Source: Lycorma delicatula
Lineage: Eukaryota > Arthropoda > Insecta > Hemiptera > Fulgoridae
NCBI RefSeq assembly: GCF_047948215.1
Contig: NC_134456.1
Location: 203,186,034 to 203,250,033 of the forward strand
DNA length: 64,000 nt
Reading direction: 5' to 3'
Below, piece after piece: positions 47,250 through 59,570 of this stretch (positions are counted from its first letter, which is position 1; each line of letters begins with the position of its first letter). The position numbers and the translations under genes were made by a program. Below the pieces are notes generated by a model. It was not told the origin of the DNA. It worked only from the letters and a program-made list of their open reading frames with translations, and ran no database searches.

Positions 47250-48800
47250 TCTGATGTTGACTGTCGGTAGGTCTCTTATGCCCCCGCTGTCACCAGCCAT
47301 TACTGCCCCCCAGCCTGTTCCTTTGTTCCCTTGTAGTTGCCAAGCTTCATGTCATCTATTAACTTCATCCTTCTTCTATGAGCTTTCAAATGCAGTTCTC
47401 AATATTCCACTTCCTCTAACCAAATGTCCTAACCGGTTTCTTCTTCTTTTGTGTACTTCAGCATGAGTGCTTTCTTCTTTAATCCTGCTCATTACTTCCT
47501 AATTCCTTACTTTATCCATCCATCTTATTTTCTCCATCCTTCTCCATATCCACATCTCAAAGTCTCAATTCAGTACCTTTCCCTCTTCTTCATCGCTCAT
47601 GCTTCATTTTTACACTACAGGACATTTCAAACGTAGTATTTGGCTAAGCTCTTCCTTAATTCTAAGTTCAGACTTTTACTACACAGGAATTTCCTCTTCT
47701 TTCTTTCTTCTTACTGAATACTTGCTTTCTGTACTTCACATTTTAATATCGATAGTAGTTTGTCGTTTCCAGCTACCTCCCATTCCTTTTTTATGTTTAG
47801 TTCCTCAAGTTTCTCGTATTCCTTCCATCTTTCTCTTACTTCTCTCACCTCATATAGCATTTTACCATCCTTATCCTCAATTTATCTCAGTTTTCCATCC
47901 CCTTTCCCATATAATGCTCTTCACTTTTCATACATCATCACTTACAGTAGTTTATTTTCTAGATCCTCAATATCATTGCAATGTTCCTTCTACCACCTTT
48001 CCTGAGCTTTTTACTTTCCCCTCCTTAACTCATTGTTTAATTTATGATACAACACTCTTTCAATTTCTTCTGCCTTCTTTCTTCGATTTTTTTTAGCGTT
48101 TCTGTTGTTACCCATGGTTTCTTGGCTCTATTTTTCTCATAGTAGCCTGCTTCTTCCTCTGCTATTCTAACTAAAGCATTTATTTATTCTTATCCAGATC
48201 TCCTCCTTGTTCTCTTTCTCCTTTTTTATTTCTTTAATCGCCTTCCCTAGTTTTTCTCTCATTGTTCCTAATTCAATTTCTTCAACTTTGCTAATTTCCA
48301 ATTCTTAATTACCTTTGCTTTACATCTTCCTTAAAGTTACTCTCATTTCTATCGTATGTAGCACATGATCACTACTGATATCTGCACTTTGTAATCCACT
48401 GGTTTTTTTAACAGCATTTCTATAATTTATTACATCTTAAATACTCTCATACATCTCTTCAATATCTTTTTCTCTATAATTCGATGTTAGCATATATATT
48501 TCCACTATAACTAAATCTTTTGGTAACATCCTAATTCTTTAACGACATTAATCTATCATTTATAAGACATAATTTTCATACCCGTTTTGCTACTCCAATT
48601 TTTCTTCTAGAACAGTAAATGGTAACTTCTCCACTCTTCATTTCACTGCCCCCCCATCTCTCTTCCCTTAGTCCTAAAATATCCATTTTATTTATCTTTA
48701 TTTCCCTCTTGAGATTCTCTAACTTTCCATTGTGTAACAAAGTCATGACACTTCAAATTCATGCACGCAATCGATCCTTCAAGTTCTTTTGCTGCTTATT
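47250..48800 (-). pseudogene. Endonuclease and RT-tail remnants of the RTE/CR1-type LINE
   Basis: An open minus-strand stretch near 48590-48760 reads 'NGKLENLKREIKINKMDILG' then 'LREERWGGSEMKSGEVTIYC'. This matches the start of an AP-like endonuclease, with the catalytic Glu in the LREERW position. Further on, 'KPWVTTETLKKIEERRQKKL' and 'IEDKDGKMLYEVREVRERWK' correspond to the linker before RT. Then 'LNLELRKSLAKYYV' and 'RRRMKLIDDMKLGNYKGTKE' correspond to the very end of ORF2. Segments between (endonuclease middle, RT fingers and palm) are degenerate or missing. Stops and frameshifts throughout. The order and spacing show deletion rather than simple drift. Family names are from memory of insect RTE-like elements. 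Confidence 0.72.
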
Positions 48801-49120
48801 CTGAAGATCCAAATGAAAAGTTATTTTAACATTCAACAGAAGCCAGCGTGATAGTGCAATACAAGGTATTATTACTAGGACATTTAATACGGTGATTTTC
48901 TGTTGCTTCCTAATATATATTTTCTGTTGTTCTAATACCTTTAACTTCCTGAAGAAGTTCCTCCACTTTTAGGGGCAGTTTCCCATGCCAAGGGCAATAG
49001 AGTGCCCTGTACACAGTGAGCTCATCCTCCCATTGAGGAGGGCTGTTGGCTCTTAAAATGGGGGAACTTCTTGCATCGTAAGTAGTCCCTCCATTCAGTA
49101 GCTGCTTATATATACTAACG

Positions 49121-52100
49121 CAATTGTTAATATATACAATTGTTGCCCCTCTCTACAACAAGGAGGTCAATAATAGAAATTTCCCATCACTGAATTCAGA
49201 CCTTTCCTAGATTCTCTAGTACTTTTAGGGTTGCAAAATTGCATATAGAACTCTATAAAACAATGTTATAAAAGCAATTTTATAATTTTCTACAGCACAA
49301 GGTTGGGCGGTCATAACTTACACAAATCGATCATCCAAGCTCTCTTGGTTGAACAATTTTAAAATCAGTAATCATAAAATTATTTTTTTTTATCCAATAT
49401 TATAAATATGAAACCTACTTCACCGTGCGGATAAAAACCTTCCGAATTTACAAAGTTGAATTTTTGCATGTTACATCATTCAACAAGCTTTGTTATTTCT
49501 GTTGTATTTAATCAATCTTTCACAGGCCAAGATCGATCACATCAAGCAATATATACAAAGTAAAACAAGCTCAGTAGATCTCGATGAGTACTTGAATAAA
49601 TTCACATAATAGTACTGTTAACTGGGCTCCAACAGAGAATAATTTTTTTCCAGAAAAAATTTATACTTATTAATTAATTACAATCGTTTTATTTACGTAA
49701 AACAATTAACTGCTTCTCTGAGATAACAAAAATGTCTGTGTTAAATTCTAAAAAGAAAAATCACCTACCATGTTTTATACAATTGTAAATAGAATTATAT
49801 ATTACAAGAAACAAACTTGTTATAATGGCAAACTGTACAAAATTGTTGGTTTTAATTCTCTTTATTAACATAATAATAATAGTTACACAATTAAAACTCT
49901 TCACAAACCAAGAAGATTATCACAAGTACAACCTCAATAATAATAATGAAATTAAAAATTTGCATGCAATTGCAAATTGCCTAATAGTTTAAGGATTTTT
50001 TAAACATTAAAAGTACGGCATAATTATGAAGAATTTTAGGAAAATGCACTCTCAGACATGAACACCTACAGAAACACATAAAAAAATATTATGCTATGGT
50101 AAAAATTAACAGTAAAATAGAACGGTAATAGATTAATGCAAGTACTATATTAAATATGACAGTGCCAGATGAAAAATTCACTTTCACTCTCATTTATTTT
50201 ACAACGGACTTTTTTTTAAATTTTATTCATAATATTCTTATACAAGAAGTTACAAATGAATCTCAAAAAAAACATAACGGGAAAGTTATTTGAGATACTA
50301 AAAATGGAATTTCAAAGTGTCGATATTAGTAATTTGTAACTGCACTGGTTTTAGGTTTTCATAGTATTTTTTATCAATCAATTAAAAATTAATCGTAAGA
50401 AGAATATATCATCTCTTTAAAGTAAAAGAAACTTTTCATTATAAAGGAAGAAATACAAATTTTCAATCAAAAACATTTGTATATTTTTTCCTACAAGAAA
50501 ACTAACTATCCAAAAAAAAGTACAATCAATACTAAACCGGTGACTTTCAATACTGGATCTAATATTAATCAGAAGCTGGAAATAAACCCAATTCTAAACT
50601 ACAATCATCTAAATTGCTTACTTTTCGGGAACTGAAGGAATTCTTCGATGAAATTAAAACTTTTTTCAATTAAAAAAACCTCAACTTTTTTTAAAACAAT
50701 CTTTGTATTACAACTGGTACTAATTGGTAATTCCTTTGCGATAATTCCTTTGCGAACATTAAATCTATATAAGGTGGGTTACTTTCAAACCTAACTGTTC
50801 TTTTCCTTACATTTTGAGCGTTTTAAATTTAAATTTCTTTTAAAATCTGTCTACCTACAATAAATATCGCTACAAAGATAAATAATGAAGGAACCGTCAA
50901 AAACTACTCGGTTTTATTAAAAAATCTATAACATCAGATAAAATATTAACTTATTACCATTAAACATTTATGTAATGACTTTTCTTCTGGAAAGTAAAAA
51001 CTTTACTAGGCTTTGTAGATAATGATGATTTCCTAAATTACACTTCGGTCCAGATCAAGTATATCGGAAAATATTATGTAAATTAACAACCAAGAAATTA
51101 ATTAACGTCACATTTTGCAATCATGGTTGCCAGGTGTCCCGATTTCGGCGGGATTTTCCCGATATGTAATCACCAATTCCCGATTGTTCACAAATAGCAC
51201 ACTAAATAGTTTTTTCGAGGAAAAACAATTTTTTTGGAAAGTTCATATTTTTAAAAAATCTATTTTTACCTTAATTTATAAAACTAAAATGTATATTTCA
51301 ATCATTCAATCCAACTTCAACTTTTTTTTAACGTTGTTTTTTATATTATTGAAAAAGACTGTGAATTGAATTACTGATTAAATAAATTAATTTGTTTTTT
51401 TCCGAAATGCCGATATGTTATTTTGAAAAACTAGCAACCCTGTTTGCAATCCTTGAGTTTGCGAATTGTAAACTTTTGAGCAGGTTTTAAGAAAACTTCT
51501 TACACTAAAATTTCATGAAAAAGGAATCGCAAAATTTACTAAAAAAAAAAAGAATAGTTATCAAATTAATAAAAAAATAATTTTTTTATTTAAATTTTAT
51601 TTTATACTAAACCTATATTTTTAAGATAATATTATACCTGGCATAAATATCATTAATTTGACATATGTAAAATTTACGTAGGTACCATTCAGCAATATGA
51701 ACATTTAAATAACTTATTCAATTAACTAAAAACAGGATAAGATTGAATTGGAAAGCAAAAATAGTACTGTATGTAAAAGCAGACACTAATATAAAAGCTA
51801 TGTTTAAAAAATCCAACTTAAGAAATCTGTGACGTTAGCGCACGGCAATTTGCCAACTTTAAGTTTCAAGGTCTTATGGGCCACCACAAACAGAACAGGT
51901 AATGCAGTCACTGCACAACCACATATTTATTACGGATAATTATACTGCAGAGAAAAAAATTAAACGGTTTATAATCTGGTCATATTGAACAGTAGCCATC
52001 AATCAAAAACCTTTTAGTTTTCTGATATAGCACGATATCTAGGCTACTTTTCGTGTTCATTATATATTATTCTATAAAGATAAATGAAAACTGTTGTAAC

Positions 52101-52717
52101 TGGTAACTAATCCATTAACGTTAAATTATTAATAACGTTTTTAAAAAATATCCATAAAGAATTATAGTGCTTAATAATTTCTGGAAAAAATTACTTTAAA
52201 GCATATATACACAATTCAACAATGAATTATGTTTTAAGAAGCCCTTAAACAATTTTTATCAATCCTGGGCAATTACTTGACACATTTCATCGGTATTCCA
52301 GTTTATAATATAAATTGTTATAATTGAAAATAAAGATAGTAAAAAGATGTAGAAAATGTAATCTGGATTGGAATAATAGTACTATTATTATTAGCATTAT
52401 TCCAAAAGAATTAACAAAGTTTTAAAATTAAATTGTGAGAAAATAAAGTTTGATAATAAAAAATAATTGCATAACTATTAGAGGTTATTAAACAGAAATT
52501 GATCTACGATGTAAAATACCTAACAAGCTTCATGTGAAGGAAAATTATTTATTTTGAAAAATAATAATTACAGGACCACACAAGGCTCAACACTAAACTT
52601 ACAAAATAGTGAAAATACTATCGGTTATACAATTTAATAATTATATAAAAACAGAAATAATAATGCAGTAGTAACCACTATAAAGATACTAAACAAGTAC
52701 ATTACAAGAAACAATAA
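49121..52717. other. No confirmed gene; AT-rich spacer
   Basis: At 51115-51440 a segment starts 'ggttgccaggtgtcccgatt' and ends 'aaaactagcaaccctgtttg'. It has weakly inverted ends (GGTTGCCAG / CTAGCAACC) and a short ORF, and may be a small repeat. The rest shows no coding or repeat signal. Confidence 0.4.
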
Positions 52718-52756
52718 TGTCGATCTATACCGGATGTGGCACTGGGCGGTAATTTC

Positions 52757-52982
52757 ATGAACGCATTATTTGTTTCATTGCGTAAAACAATAAATAAAGT
52801 TTTTGAACAAAACGCTATTTGTCCCGGTCGTTCTGATGACCATGAGACATTTAAAGCATTTGAGGTAAGTTAAGCGCTAATCAGAATCGCTTTCTCTGAA
52901 TGGTTTCGTTATGCAATTATTTTTCCAGACGAATATTTTACAGGGGACGCTCTGTAGGAATAAAGTCAACTTTTACGGCTAG
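52757..52982 (+). CDS. Candidate small two-exon gene or gene fragment, unidentified
   Basis: ATG at 52757 opens 36 codons: 'MNALFVSLRKTINKVFEQNA' then 'ICPGRSDDHETFKAFE'. They end exactly at a strong donor, GAG|GTAAGT (52864/52865). A 64 bp candidate intron ends 'ttatttttccag' at 52928. Joining keeps the phase, and 17 more codons ('TNILQGTLCRNKVNFYG') lead to TAG at 52980-52982. The frame is also open upstream to 52718, so the ATG may not be the start. The composition is more balanced than its surroundings. No family recognised, and 53 codons with a good intron could still arise by chance. Confidence 0.28.
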
Positions 52983-55665
52983 ATGTCATACCGTTTTTGT
53001 CAGTTCGAGATAATAATACGCAACAGTAAATTAATTCAGCGAAAAAAACAACGAAAAACCATTTCATTCTTCTCTTCCCCGAGTAAGCTTGGCACGGGCT
53101 GCTTTTTATTCTTACGAATGACTACCATTTTCTGCAGCTGATTGTATACCATACGACCGGTTTTGTGGGTCGTTTATCTAATCTAAAACGGTTATTATAT
53201 CTTTTTACAGACACTAATAACAATATTTTCACAGAAATGTAGTTTATAAAACGGTTAACGGATTCAGGAACTGAAATGGACTGCAATTTACTGTAAGAAA
53301 AAAATAAATAAAGATTTATCTAAAGGCGAATCTTGGAAAAATATAACTAATTCTGGAAGTCATTCTCCCGCATTATTTTACTTAATTTCGTTTTCCACCA
53401 ACGATTCAAATCGTTAACAAAGGTCGCAATTTAATAATCAACTATAGGCAACTGCTGTTTTGAAATCGAGCAGTAATTGTTATAAATAGGCTAATAAGTA
53501 TATGAGGTTAACTTATTCGAAAGCGAATTTAAATTAATTATTCAAATATATGATTACAATAATTTGATAATGACACGTCTTATTATAACACATTATATTT
53601 CGTTATCCGTTTGGAAAGACAGTGTTGAATATAAAATGGGGTCATTGAGAAGTGGGCGTCCGAGTTCCAAGTGGGGACATAAAGCATGAAATATAATCCG
53701 AGACAACGGCAACCTAGCAGCACGGACGGGATGACCCAGTTGTGTACGTTACACCGACAACCGACCACCAGGTGCTCAAAACTAGTCAAGGACATGTACT
53801 TCCATGACCGCGATAAAACCACAGTCGCCACGTCCTGATTTATAATATAAAAATAAATAAATAAGAGAAAAAAATACAGGAAATATTGGCACCGAAAAGA
53901 TAAGCGATTTTATTTAACACTTGTGAATCAGTCTGCTCTAGTTAAAAAAAATTCTCAAATCTCTACTACATTATATTTACTAACGAAAAATTTGATTGTG
54001 GGATATCTATTACAAAGCCAATAAGCATTTATCTTATAAATTAGTACCGTTGAAACATTTTTTTTTTTTTTTGAGAATTACCCTGTCCAATAGGATAAAA
54101 TCAGAAAATTTTAAATTTAAATTACTATTTTCTATATTAACGGATGAATTAACTTAAATGTTTCAACGCTAACTAAACTTCCTCTTCGTAAAAAAAAAAA
54201 AAAATGAAATGCCAAATACTTATGTAACGTGACGATTATTTGAATAACGTACCTATAAAAAAAAAAAAAGGTTTTCTGAAAACATGAGATTATAAAATGC
54301 AAAAACAAGATTTTTAAGGTCTGTTGTAGGGTGCATAAGACTGGATAGAGCAGTCCTACGATAACTAACAGGAGCTTACTCCCACCACCGGGATGACGTA
54401 AATGTAGTTGTCGATACCCGACAACAGATGTTTAAAGATGAAGTTCGTTGTGATCGTTTATGTTTCAGTCGGTCCGATGTTTTTTTCCGTGTACGTGACT
54501 AGATATCTTGAAAACAGCATGTTTCATTGTTTATCGTGTTAGTTAACGATTTTCAAGCATTTTAGTTTATATATTCTTTTATAGTTGTTAATTTATTTCA
54601 ATCCGGTTGCTACAATACAACTGCGTTGTTTAATGCTTTTAATTTTAATAATAGTAGGGAAGCATCCAAATCTTTTGAAGTGAGCGGTTATAAAATCGAC
54701 TATAAATTGGATTATATCTGTAAAATAAAGATGATTTTAAAACAGTATGTAAATTTCCATAAGTTGCAGCGTTGCGAAAAAATGACTAGTGAATCTACAC
54801 GGAAAATGAATATCATGGAAAGTTCATGAAGAAAATCTTACGGAAGACTACATAATTATAGAATGCAGATGATTCAGTCATAAAGCTTAATGTTTGGTTA
54901 GTAAAAACGGTAGATAGAACCCAAGAAATACTTGTTCCAACATATTTCTGAAAAGCCGATAAAATAAAAATGAAATTGAGGCTGTTAAAAAAGAAAATGA
55001 TTACGCTAAAAAAATTTAAAAAAAATGAATTTATTGTGTAAAAAGTGTACTTTTACAAGAATATTATAAATTAGATTTTGAATATATATTTTTTTAAATA
55101 GTGTTACTCAAATTACTTTTGATAAAAGTAAATAAAACTTCAGAAAGGCACGTTTCATACCGTTGTCAACCTGTAATCACGGCAAATTAGAAACATAAAT
55201 TTGTAAAGAATCAGTAATATTAAAATTGTATTGAAAGTGGTGAAATAAACGGGTATCGTACAGACCATTATTAATGTCTATGTTATTTAAAATAATTATA
55301 TTACAATAAAATTTAATTTAGAAACACGACAAGGAAATCAAAAAAAATCATTGGAGGATTACGTAAACTACAGCGTAACAAATCAATGTAAATGCATAAA
55401 ACTGTGCTCGGAAGACAAAAAATAAATGATAATTTAAAAATAAAACAGATTTGAGAATTTAGACTGATAATTGAATTAGAATTTTAATAATTAAAATTAC
55501 AATTTTAAGAATAAAAATCGATCTAATTTTAAATAAATTATCCACGCATTCCTTATGAAAATTTTGAGTTGTATATTCTTCATGCTTCTATAATCTAATT
55601 GGGTACAATAACCTAGTATTTTTAAATTCTTTCTCTCCAATGGTATTCAGAATTTTTAAGATGAT
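52983..55665. other. No confirmed gene; AT-rich spacer
   Basis: GC-richer islands at 53600-53840 (minus frame of 82 codons, no recognised motif), 54330-54500 and 53080-53170 could be old repeat fragments. The remainder is AT-rich with homopolymers. Confidence 0.4.
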
Positions 55666-55677
55666 AAATACTTAATT

Positions 55678-56039
55678 GTCCATCGGGGTTGTTTAGTGAT
55701 TATCTCGTCACAAATCAGTTGTTTTCACAACTGATGTCGTCCAAAATAGCTGATTTTCGAAGTTGAAGGTTTTGAGGTTTAAATCCCAATAAAAGTTAGT
55801 TGCTTTTATATGGATTTGAATAATAGACAGTGGATACCGTTGTACTTTGGTGGTTGGGGTTCAATTAACTACACGTCTCAGAAATGGCATACCTTAGTCT
55901 ATACAAGATTTCACCTCATTTACATGTATTACATATCACCCTCATCTTATTCGGCCGTGGAGGTATTGCTTATTGTTAACTAGTTACAAGATTGCAACTT
56001 AAACTAGTTAACAGATTGCAACTTAAACATTAGGAAAAG
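55678..56039 (+). mobile_element. Old tRNA-derived SINE (family A) with duplicated tail unit
   Basis: Diverged copy. The head is 'gtccatcggggttgtttagt', the inter-box region is expanded (CACAAATCAGTTG...CAACTGATG, then AGCTGATTTT), the B box is GTTTAAATCC, and the body includes GGTGGTTGGGGTTCAATTAA. The 3' tail is of the old type and carries its unit twice: ACTAGTTA(C)A.GATTGCAACTTAAA at about 55978-56002 and 56003-56027. The exact 12 bp target duplication AAATACTTAATT is at 55666-55677 and 56040-56051. Confidence 0.92.
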
Positions 56040-56051
56040 AAATACTTAATT

Positions 56052-56639
56052 ATAAGATCTTACAAACTACTAAAAGTAATAAAAAGTTGTTAACAAAGAG
56101 CAAAAAATGAAAAATTTATCCGGACGAAAATCGCAACACTTTTATAGTTAATACGGTTAGATTTGTACTATTGTATTAAGACAGAAATCCTGACTATTAA
56201 CAACACTCGTACACAAATGATCAGAAGCAAAGGTGAATAATTATTATTACTCGTAAATACGAAATGAATATAATTTTTTTTAAATAACTGAAAAAATATA
56301 ATAATGAATATAATATAATAACGAATTCAAATATTTTAGAAAAAAATTGATATTAATCAGTTATAGTCGTATAAGCCTAAAGAATTTTAACATTTGATCG
56401 GACAATTTTTACTTCGTAGATATGTAACTGGACACAAGAAAATTTTGCATTGGTCAAGAGAATAGAAAAAAAAAGTTTTTTTTAAGCTTGCGGCTTTTAC
56501 TGATAATTTAGTCGAGTGTATACCTTCCGCTAATTTAAAGTTTTGCTGGATACTGAACTGCAGTTACGGGCTAGTATCAAATTTATTTATATTAGACTAT
56601 GTTTGTTTCCCTGCGAGAACAAAAAAGGCGATTCTTTAT
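56052..56639. other. No gene seen
   Basis: AT-rich spacer between the old SINE and the LINE fragment. Confidence 0.5.
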
Positions 56640-56953
56640 TCGAACGCATGCCTGCCTCACCGCGGCGAGAGAGTGGCAACGATTCCTGGTCGTAAGTCCC
56701 GAACAGGCAAGGGAATATTCCCTAGTCCTGCTTGTGTTCGTTTCATTGCAAGGGCAGTAATCTGTGGTTTACAAACCGATCCAGTAGCAGAAAAGAGGTG
56801 AAAAGAGTGACAGAAGAATACAGAAGGTCTCCGGCTGCCCGTGGCTCGCTGCGGATAGTTGTCGTCACGTTTGCCGGCTTGCCCAGAGTTAGCAGTAGGA
56901 GGAAGACAGCGAGTGTCTATTTTTTCAGATTGTCAGGTGAGGAATCTCCGACC

Positions 56954-58100
56954 ATGACAGAATTTAAGGAGGTAGTTAGGAATTCCAGACGGAAGAGAAG
57001 GCCGGAATTTTTTTCTTCGACCTTCTCGACCTCAGAAGATGAGGGTTCAGGAATGGATACGGGAACATCCACCCGGAAAAAACCAAATCCTGTGATTGAA
57101 GATTTCAAGCAGGCCAAGGCAGATCCGGCAGTTCTGCCCCGCTGGCCTACGAGGTTCAAGCAGTATCAAAGCAATATCCAAGCAGTATAACAGAGAATCT
57201 TCTAAGTTATGTAGAAAACCCTCGAATCATCAGCGCAAATACGAGAAATAGACTTTTATCCCAGCTTAAATAGTTTTGAAAAGCTTTCTCTGCGCTAGCA
57301 GAGGGATTCGAGAACTTGGCTACCAAGCTCAAGGAGGTCAAGGTTATTCAATAGACCCCCCGGCTTCGGCGCAACCTACACGATACGCTGAAGTAGTCTA
57401 AGGAAAATAAAGCCAGCCAAGCAAACAAGCCAGAGGTGATTTTTGTAAACAAGGCAGAGGGATCGACCAAATACGAGCAGTGAGCTTAAAAAGGATCTTC
57501 AGGTTGCCTTTCGTGACAACCGGTAGAGGTTAAAAATCCGCAATATTAAAGACACCAGCAAAGGTTCGGTTGTCGCGGACGATAAGGAGACAGTCCGGGT
57601 TATCTCGAAGTCTCCAGCAGTGAAAAAGTTGGACGTTGAGGTAGATTCCAAGAGGAAACGTAGACCCCGCGTCATTGTCTACGACATTGACCGCAGTCTA
57701 CCGATGAGGATGTTCTACTCTGATCAGGGAACAGAACACCGATGTAGAGGAGGATGCTTTTAAGAAGGAATGTAGGATGGTCTTCAAGACAGGTAAGCGT
57801 GATGCCCAGCGGTATCACGGGATTTTTGAAGTAGGCGCTGGACTCTACAAAAAGTTTGTGTCAGAGGGTAGGCTGTTCATTGATTTCGTATACTGCCGCG
57901 TCAAGGAGTACCTTGACGTACCTTGATGTTTTCAATGTTTTCGTTACGGACACAGGATCAAATTTTATTAAATACGCGTCGGTCTGCACGCATTGTGGCG
58001 AGGAGAGCCACAAGTGAGACAACTGTCCGCAAAAGAAAGAGGCCTCGACTTGTATTAACTGTAAAAGGTTACGCCTAAACCATAGGCACTGTCAATAGCA
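56954..58100 (+). pseudogene. ORF1 (gag-like) with three zinc knuckles, frameshifted
   Basis: Starts at ATG 56954 ('MTEFKEVVRNSRRKRRPEFF'), with an acidic Ser-rich segment and 'TRKKPNPVIEDFKQAKADPA', open to TAA at 57190. The frame then breaks repeatedly. A central region around 57600-57900 is followed by the knuckles. These are a partial CFQCFRYGHRI near 57927, CTHCGEESHK(stop)DNC at about 57985-58026 (stop inside the motif), and CINCKRLRLNHRHC at about 58051-58094. Such proteins bind element RNA. A 10 bp tandem duplication (TACCTTGACG/TACCTTGATG) near 57909-57928 adds to the damage. Confidence 0.75.
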
Positions 58101-58109
58101 AGGATTGCG

Positions 58110-59565
58110 GCTGTTACTTGCGTGCAGTTGAGATGTACTTCAACTCATTAGATGGTTAGGTTTGGTCAACGAAATGCCCAGGGTGCCTATATAATGCAAG
58201 TTGTTCCAGGTGAGGTTGTCGAACAGCGGAGCCTCGATGTCATTCTTCTACAGCACCCGTATGTGGTCAAAGGTGATCTGTCAGATTTCCGGGGTTTTCA
58301 TAGGACATGAGAGTAAGTCCGCAATTCTGTTCAGAAAGTCAATAGACAACGTCTTAATACGGCAGACCTCTGACACATACTACGTTGTTGTCAAGCTTGT
58401 CGGAAATGTTTTGGATCTAGCTGTGGTAAGTTACGCAGTACAGGTATCCCACTAAAGAGCACTTGGAAAATGGGATAGGATTCTCCAACTCATTGTTGGT
58501 TGTCCGATTATTACAGATGTCGATGCGAATGCCAAATCGCTTCTTTGGTACAGTGGGATCGTGGATGACAACTCATTGAGAAAGTTTGTTGAAGGTTTCA
58601 TTGCATGACACAATATTGAAATTTTCAAAGTCGCCGGCAAATTGGCCACATACGCCGGCATGGTAAATAGGGGGAAGGCCTTCCATGGTACCAACATTGA
58701 TTACCATTGGTAAGGATATTCCTGGTAAGATTCAAAATTGGTCCGTATTCGATGACCGATCATCGACTCATAATTTCTGAATTGGTAGATGGGTTGCGCG
58801 ATGTTTAAAGGGGTACATCTCTGTACAGAAAGGCAGATTGGCCCAAATTTTCACGTGTTCTTACGACTAAAAGTTTTGTCTTTGACCGAGGTTGGAGGAT
58901 CTCGCGAAGAGTTTTTCTTCTGGGATAATTGATGCCGATGACCAATCCATTCCCCGAGGTACGGGTCGGGAAAGAGTTGCCGGTTGATGGAAACGGGACT
59001 TGACTACGATGAAGTGGACTGTGGAGCGACTCAGGAGAGCCGTTCAACGTGAGGGTGATCAGCGTGCAGTCTTGATAGCGGATTATCGTAGGAAACGGAC
59101 AGAGTACTTCCATAAAGTAAGGTCTTCTAAGCGAGATTCCTGGCGCTTTTTTTGTACAAGAACAGGGAAATAATGATCCATGGGGCGTTGTTTATAGAAT
59201 AAAAGGAAAAAGGACGTTCTTCTGTCGGTTTTCTCGACCCAGGATAGTGTTGTAATGGATAAAGATTGTATGGCTGATGAACGATCTGCTTCCTGATGAT
59301 ACTGAGGTTGGGGAGACCGCCTATCATCGACATGTCCGTAGGGAAGTCGCAGGTTTTCGCTCTGAAAAATAGTCTTCTGAGATTACAGAGGCTGAAGTCT
59401 GTCAGGTAATCATCTGAAGTCTAGCTTGGAATAAAGCTCCCAGATATGACTGTATCACAGCTCCTTGTTCGCAGTTGCCCGAGATTCTTGGTTCTCTGAC
59501 TAGAGGTTTTAATAAGATGCTTTTTGCCGGATACTTTCCAGTTTGTTAGAAACTAGGAGATTGGG
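58110..59565 (+). pseudogene. ORF2 remnant: AP endonuclease and beginning of reverse transcriptase
   Basis: The endonuclease nicks target DNA to prime RT. Landmarks in order: 'VVKGDLSDF' near 58265; 'VVKLVGNVLDLAVVSYAVQV' near 58390; 'PIITDVDANAKSLLWYSG' near 58510-58560, where the family has DANAKSPLW; 'GKAFHGTNIDY' near 58670-58705; and the catalytic 'MTDHRLIISEL' near 58750, where SDH is usual. Then come a linker with 'DPWGVVYRIKGK' near 59175 and 'SLAWNKAPRYDCITA' near 59423-59461, the RT block normally KAPGPDGI. 'GFNKMLFAGYFPVC' near 59505-59550 precedes the abrupt end. At least six frame changes. The minus frames at 58452-59333 are shadows. Confidence 0.78.
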
Positions 59566-59570
59566 AGGAG

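Larger units (their letters stand above)
47221..49120 (-). mobile_element. RTE/CR1-type non-LTR retrotransposon, internally deleted
   Basis: Pyrimidine-rich on the plus strand because the coding strand is purine-rich minus. In minus-strand order: a GC-richer 5' leader (about 48960-49110), an AP-type endonuclease start (about 48600-48790), a Lys/Glu-rich endonuclease-RT linker (about 47860-48270), and then the RT C-terminal end (about 47400-47700). It terminates in ATG trinucleotide repeats ((TCA)n on the plus strand, 47224-47248), as is usual for this group. The central RT with its active site is absent. The plus-strand frames at 47221-48804 are shadows of this element. Confidence 0.75.
56640..59570 (+). 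mobile_element. I/R1-type LINE fragment: gag, endonuclease, start of RT; 3' part missing
   Basis: A GC-richer block with a 5' leader (from about 56640), a gag-like ORF1, an AP-type endonuclease and the first RT block. It ends at about 59570 where AT-rich DNA resumes. Loss of the 3' end is unusual, because incomplete insertion normally truncates the 5' end, so a later deletion is likely. Multiple frameshifts and stops. It differs from the two R1-like elements at 24 and 36 kb in its gag and lacks their 3' repeats. Boundaries approximate. Confidence 0.8.

Noticed and set aside
47221..48804. Series of Phe/Ser/Leu-rich plus ORFs resembling membrane proteins
   Set aside because: Antisense of a purine-rich LINE coding strand. 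The minus strand gives endonuclease and RT-end motifs.
53583..53831. 82-codon minus-strand ORF in a GC-richer island
   Set aside because: No recognised motif, no splice context; more likely a repeat fragment.
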